Below the pieces are notes generated by a model that was not told the origin of the DNA, made no database searches, and was given only the letters and a program-made list of their open reading frames with translations. Of a stretch of 64,000 nt of DNA, positions 58,301 to 64,000 are shown in pieces. The stretch covers positions 7,803,500-7,867,499 of the forward strand of contig CM055835.1 in NCBI GenBank assembly GCA_029582265.1. Reading direction: 5' to 3'. The DNA is from Zoroaster sp. YZ-2022 (Eukaryota > Echinodermata > Asteroidea > Forcipulatida > Zoroasteridae). Positions within the stretch are counted from its first letter, which is position 1; each line of letters begins with the position of its first letter. The translations under genes and the position numbers were made by a program.

Positions 58301-60440
58301 TGTTAAACTAATTCCGTGTAAAATCTTCTTTATAAATTATTGAGTCCGAAGTCCGACTCTGAAGTTTATTGGAAAGAGTACTCTTTCCAAAATTCCATAT
58401 ATGATTAATACAGACAAACTGACGATAATCCGAAAAAAACAGTTTTTATTTATTTGTTATTATTATTAGGCCTATTATTATTATTTTAAAAAAAATAGTT
58501 TTGTTGTTTAAAGTTATGTAAATCTTAATCCAAAGAGAAAACGCATATGCGTACACGTAGAAGCAGATTTGCCAACATTATGCTGTGCCTTCACTTTAAA
58601 GCCATATTCTCTATTGGAAATCTAACAATACCGGTACATAATTGATCACAGTTTTACAAAAAACGCACTTTAATTAAGGCGATGATGGTTTGAAACATCC
58701 CATAACATATTTCTGTCTGAGGTACTGGTACTATTTATTATTGGAGTAAAATTAGTAAAATAATTTGTCAAATGAATTTTCGACTTTGAATGAATACTCC
58801 ACATTGGAATGAATACAAATAATCTGAATGAAGTGAACTATTTTCTGTTTAATGACCTTAATTAAGCTGAATCTTTCATAGTTAGGTTTCTGGACACATC
58901 TCTTGATTCTTAGTATAGATACATTTACAGCCTAGTGGCTTATAGCCATATCATCAAATACGATACTTAATTAGTAGAACATTCTACTAACACACATTTT
59001 CAAGGTCTTTACCAAATTGTGTTCCTTGAATAGCCAGATTTGACCAATAATTTGCCCATATACGAGACCTGATTTGATCATAAACTAACCGTTATGTCCT
59101 GCGTCTCATTATACTTCTGTATTCAAGTCAAATTCATTCGCCTACTATAAACCCGATAATACAAACCTAACTCAAACAGGTTGTTCTAGCTATAGCTAGT
59201 ATGGTATTTATGGTTTTTGCAAAGCGAACATGTTTCAATCAACGACCGCGAACAAAATTAGGCAATTAAGCAGACAACTACCAGAAGCGGCCACTGTCAG
59301 AGCACGGCTCGCACCAGGCTTGCCTCGCAACAGGCTCGCGCCCAGTTTACTGTATATCCAAAGCTTCTCTTGTATTGGGTGCATGTTCCAATCAAGCAAT
59401 AGTCGAGGACATCAGCTCAGTATATATATAGATGCTTTAAGCCATTGACAGCACAAACTCAGCTTATTACAGCATCTTATGATCAACCAGGATGCAAGAG
59501 GTGTGGTTTTCTTCACGAATCGCTCGTTAATTAGGACACATTACACAATAGCTTCTGATGTAGAAACTATATACTAGTGACTAGAATGAAGGTTAGGGTA
59601 AGATCATGCGTGGGACAGTCAAGAAAAATGGTTAACCTCAAACTACACAGCTACACAGCCTCAACATCTGTGTCCATTAATCATGATTTATATGCATAGG
59701 CATAGCATTTCAACATAAACTACCACAACCAAGGACATGTCGTCTCTACGCCGAAAGATTACAAAATTCTCCGTAATAAACATTATATCACATCTGAGTT
59801 GTCCCTTGAGCAATTCATTTAAAATCCATGTGTTTATATAGGAATAAAATATTTTTTCAACCATTTAATAATCAATTACTTTCTGGAAAAATCATAACAG
59901 GCCTCTATTTGTAAGTCAACATGTGTCATGTTGATCACTAAACATACATTATTAACTAAACAATCAATCAAATTAACAAACTACATGGAATAATTGGATT
60001 AATCAATGAATTCAGCAATTAACAAATAAATAATTTAATACAGACTATATAACTTAAAAAGAAATTACAAGTGATGGCGAACTGCTGACTTACAAAAAGG
60101 TAAGTGTAGTTTTAACACTACCATTTGGTAAATTAAGAAATATATAAAAAATAAACAGATTAAATACATCCGGTAATGTGACACATCTATACGCGAAAAT
60201 TTAGTTTGCTTCGGCTGGATGACCATATCACGTTATCGAAACTTTCCCGCTGCCTAAATCAGGTGTTTTTATATTACATAATACACACTGCTTAATCCAT
60301 TCACAAAAGTTAGTGTTTAGTATACTGTACCACTATAAAAAGGTGTCCTTACCGACTAAAAATCAGTTCAGGCCTACGCACGTACTGCTTGGTTTAGAGT
60401 ATTTGGAATCGAATAACCTAGTACTCGCCCTCCACCATTA
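58301..60440. other. Non-coding stretch
   Basis: No gene is seen. A TTAA-family right end (CCAACATTATGCTGTGCCTT then CACTTTAA) lies near 58,600. TAGGCCTA lies at 58,467. Confidence 0.5.
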
Positions 60441-60990
60441 CTACTCAAATATGTCAAGAGATCAAGAGCAATCAGTGTCAGCAAGTGTTTTCAATCCTGA
60501 GGCTTTGTTCGACAAGTTTTAAAAACAAATTTGAGAGCCTACAGACCCCAAAGAGGAGAGATTGGTCTTAAATAAATTAAGAACAAACTGGAGGCGAAAT
60601 AACTTAACAGACCTGGCAATTCAACACAGTTTGAATTCTGTGGCCAATTAGAAATCTTGTTAGATAAAATTAAGATCTGTCTTTAGAAAGCCGAAATACA
60701 AGAAGCAATTGATGCCATTCAAGAAGCAGAGGAACTCATCGCCGATAGAAAGAAAAAGATAAGAATTGTGGACAGCAGTAAAATCGGCTGGACCACAGTA
60801 CAGCACCTCGAGAAAGAGGGAAAGGAGAATATCTCGGCAGAGCAACACAAGATAATTCAAGCAGCCGAAGAAGCTGCCATAAAAGATCTGGAGGGACGAA
60901 AGAGACAGAGGAGAGGACCAACCGATGATGTGTTCAAGCATTTCCCGTCTGGAGGGAAGAAAGAGACAGAGGAGAGGACCAACCGATGAT
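60440..60990 (+). pseudogene. Decayed transposon-associated gag-like protein
   Basis: Fragments in at least two frames follow one layout: an N-terminal FNPEALFDKF, then NRPGNSTQFEFCGQLE, then an acidic/basic coiled coil (AIDAIQEAEELIADRKKK), an IVDSSKIGWTTV block, an EKEGKENIS...AAEEAA stretch and a basic KRQRRG end. I recall a similar order (NSxQFxFN, coiled coil, IAD-S-xGW-V-EY, DEKxIxxAE) from uncharacterised first ORFs of mobile elements in corals, Hydra and lancelets. That is memory, not a search. Stops and shifts between 60,520 and 60,690 show decay. The 3' end runs into the 61-bp repeat. Confidence 0.5.
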
Positions 60991-61432
60991 GTGTTCAAGC
61001 ATTTCCCGTCTGGAGGGAAGAAAGAGACAGAGGAGAGGACCAACAGATGATATGTTCAAGCATTTCCCGTCTGTAGGGACGAAATAAACAATGGAGAGGA
61101 CCAACCGATGATGTGTTCAAGCATTTAAGAGACAGAGGAGAGGACCAGCCGATGATGTGTTCAAGCATTTCCCGTCTGGAGGGAAGAAAGAGACAGAGGA
61201 GAGGACTAACCGATGATGTGTTCAAGCATTTCCCGTCTGGAGGGAAGAAAGAGACAGAGGAGAGGACCAACCGATGATATGTTCAAGCATTTCCCGTCTG
61301 GAGGGAAGAAAGAGACAGAGGAGAGGACCAACCGATGATGTGTTCAAGCATTTCCCGTCTGGAGGGAAGAAAGAGACAGAGGAGAGGACCAACCGATGAT
61401 GTGTTCAAGCATTTCCCGTCTGGTGCTGATCG
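60890..61432. repeat. 61-bp tandem repeat, about nine copies
   Basis: Units carry GAGAGGACCAACCGATGATG then TGTTCAAGCATTTCCCGTCT. The first unit coincides with the C-terminal codons of the gag-like frame, so the array arose from coding sequence. One unit near 61,120 is shortened by deletion of its middle. Confidence 0.95.
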
Positions 61433-61739
61433 TAGTCATTTTCGAGGTAATGTGCAAATGTGCAAATTAAAGCTCATATCCCCTTTGGTTCTTTGTTATT
61501 TATTGTTCATAAAGCAGTCAAATGCTGGCCCTCTCCCATGCTTTATAATAAATATCTGATTCAAAAGTTGTTGTCTCATTGTGTGATCATTAGGTCATCC
61601 ATTAGAAATAAACTGTTTTTCATGCGTATGAGCGCAGCGAAGGAGCATGAAAAAAAAAACCACTGCAATACAAAATCACTATGATAAATAGTTGCAAATC
61701 AAAGAAATGTAAATAGTGAAAGCAAATATTTCAAAAGGT

Positions 61740-61993
61740 GCATATACACATCGACCTGATTCGTCTCAATATTGCATTGCTTAAGTCGATGCTTAAAACT
61801 CATCTTATGTCACAACTCTTCAAAGATGATGTATATTTGTAATTGCATTGTAGGTACATGTATGTCGGTACATAATTTTTTTCCCTATGCTATCATTGTA
61901 TATTGTTTGTAATTCATGTTTTTCTTTGTTTCCGCGCCTTGAGCGCCCAGCAGGGTGGATATGTGCGCGCTAAACATCTTTATTATTATTATT
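61740..61993 (+). mobile_element. 5'-truncated LINE 3' end
   Basis: The start encodes the last residues of a CR1/L2-type reverse transcriptase (LKSMLKTHLMSQLF at about 61,770-61,820). A 3' untranslated region follows with GCGCCTTGAGCGCCCAGCAG, GTGGATATGTGCGCGCTA and an (ATT)n tail. This tail matches the tail of the SINE at 1250-1788. Confidence 0.75.
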
Positions 61994-62063
61994 GCCTGAC
62001 ACGATGCGTCCACGACCCACCTATTCATTGGTGGCATTTGCTCGTACACACTAGCTACATCAC

Positions 62064-64000
62064 TCACTTGCATTGGATAATACAAGACAATGACATTGGC
62101 TGACACACAAGACTCAATGACATTGGCTGATACACAATAGTCAATGGCATTGGCTGATATACAAGACTCAATGGCAATGGCTGATACACAAGACTCAATG
62201 ACTTTGGCTGATACACAAGACTCAATGACATTGGCTGATACACAATACACAATACTCAATGACATTGGCTGATACACAATACACAATACTCAATGACATT
62301 GGCTGATACACAGTACTCAATGACATTGGCTGATACACAAGACTCAATGACATTGGCTGATACACAAGACTCAATGACATTGGCTGATACACAATACACA
62401 ATACTCAATGACATTGGCTGATACACAATACACAATACTCAATGGCATTGGCTGATACACAATACTCAATGGCATTGGCTGATACACAAGACTCAATGGC
62501 ATTGGCTGATACACAATACTCAATGACATTGGCTGACAATACTCAATGGCATTGGCTGATACACAGTACTCAATGGCATTGGTTGATACACAATACTCAA
62601 TGGCATTGGCTGATACACAGTACTCAATGGCATTGGCTGATACACAATACTCAATGGCATTGGCTGATACACAATACTCAATGGCATTGGCTGATACACA
62701 GTACTCAATGGCATTGGCTGATACACAATACTCAATGACATTGGCTGATACACAGTACTCAATGGCATTGGCTGATACACAATACTCAATGGCATTGGCT
62801 GATACACAGTACTCAATGACATTGGCTGATACACAAGACTCAATGACATTGGCTGATACACAGTACTCAATGGCATTGGCTGATACACAGTACTCAATGG
62901 CATTGGCTGATACACAGTACTCAATGGCATTGGCTGATACACAATACTCAATGGCATTGGCTGATACACAATACTCAATGGCATTGGCTGATACACAGTA
63001 CTCAATGGCATTGGCTGATACACAGTACTCAATGGCATTGGCTGATACACAATACTCAATGGCATTGGCTGATACACAGTACTCAATGGCATTGGCTGAT
63101 ACACAGTACTCAATGGCATTGGCTGATACACAATACTCAATGGCATTGGCTGATACACAATACTCAATGGCATTGGCTGATACACAATACTCAATGGCAT
63201 TGGCTGATACACAAGACTCAATGACATTGGCTGATACACAAGACTCAATGACATTGGCTGATACACAAGACTCAATGACATTGGCTGATACACAAGACTC
63301 AATGGCATTGGCTGATACACAAGACTCAATGACATTGGCTGATACACAAGACTCAATGGCATTGGCTGATACACAGTACTCAATGGCATTGGCTGATACA
63401 CAATACTCAATGGCATTGGCTGATACACAGTACTCAATGGCATTGGCTGATAGTATACACAATACTCAATGGCATTGGCTGATACACAGTACTCAATGGC
63501 ATTGGCTGATACACAAGACTCAATGGCATTGGCTGATACACAATACTCAATGGCATTGGCTGATACACAATACTCAATGGCATTGGCTGATACACAGTAC
63601 TCAATGGCATTGGCTGATACACAAGACTCAATGGCATTGGCTGATACACAATACTCAATGGCATTGGCTGATACACAATACTCAATGGCATTGGCTGATA
63701 CACAGTACTCAATGGCATTGGCTGATACACAATACTCAATGACATTGGCTGATACACAATACTCAATGGCATTGGCTGATACACAGTACTCAATGGCATT
63801 GGCTGATACACAATACTCAATGGCATTGGCTGATACACAATACTCAATGGCATTGGCTGATACACAATACTCAATGGCATTGGCTGATACACAATACTCA
63901 ATGGCATTGGCTGATACACAATACTCAATGGCATTGGCTGATACACAGTACTCAATGGCATTGGCTGATACAGAGTATTCAATGGCATTGGCTGATACAC
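62064..64000. repeat. 27-bp satellite, about 70 copies, continues past the window
   Basis: Unit contains CTCAATGGCATTGGCTGATA then CACAATA. Variants (GGC/GAC, AATAC/AGTAC/AGAC) are shuffled along the array. A few units differ in length, such as those near 62,250 and 63,450. The unit is nine codons long, so long frames open on both strands (up to 398 codons). None has a start context, splice sites or known domain. Confidence 0.98.

Noticed and set aside
62371..64000. Frames of up to 398 codons with repeats such as MALADTQYS and YQPMPLSIV
   Set aside because: They are readings of the 27-bp satellite, open in several frames on both strands at once. That is expected from repeat length and not evidence of a gene.

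Overview
The window looks like AT-rich nuclear DNA of a marine invertebrate deuterostome. An echinoderm is my best guess, from the Lhx3/4 sequence, the DIRS-type retroelement, the many short DNA-transposon relics and the abundance of the word TAGGCCTA. The species cannot be read from the sequence. I see one host gene. Nearly all other long open frames are transposon-coded or are tandem repeats whose unit length is a multiple of three.

Layout. 1-21 kb: a 28-bp satellite interrupted by a tRNA-Leu-derived SINE, a LINE remnant, many short non-autonomous DNA transposons (a TTAA family and two hAT-like elements with 8-bp target duplications) and minisatellites. 21.39-31.82 kb, minus strand: a DIRS-order tyrosine-recombinase retrotransposon with perfect 54-bp inverted ends. 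It carries gag, reverse transcriptase, RNase H, a methyltransferase-like segment, an SGNH hydrolase and a tyrosine recombinase. It appears to contain spliceosomal introns and has a CR1/L2-type LINE and a 179-bp DNA element nested inside. 32-39 kb: TTAA-flanked elements and a hairpin flanked by 16-bp direct repeats. 39.1-40.6 kb: a 41-bp satellite.

41.0-53.3 kb, minus strand: a complete LIM-homeobox gene of the Lhx3/Lhx4 (Lim3) class in six coding exons. All five junctions agree in phase and give 403 codons, with two LIM domains, a split homeodomain and the conserved C-terminal tail. Its second intron holds a 57-bp satellite that grew inside a TTAA element. 53.4-60 kb is non-coding, with a promoter-like stretch just upstream of the gene. 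60.4-64 kb holds a decayed gag-like frame running into a 61-bp repeat, a LINE 3' end sharing its tail with the SINE at 1.25 kb, and a 27-bp satellite that runs off the window.

Lhx3/4 would act as a nuclear transcription factor for neural and endocrine cell fate and has no functional link to its neighbours. The DIRS-like element is the most unusual coding unit. The TAGGCCTA word, found 13 times and once as a clean 6-bp insertion at a TA inside a satellite unit, is the most unusual non-coding signal.
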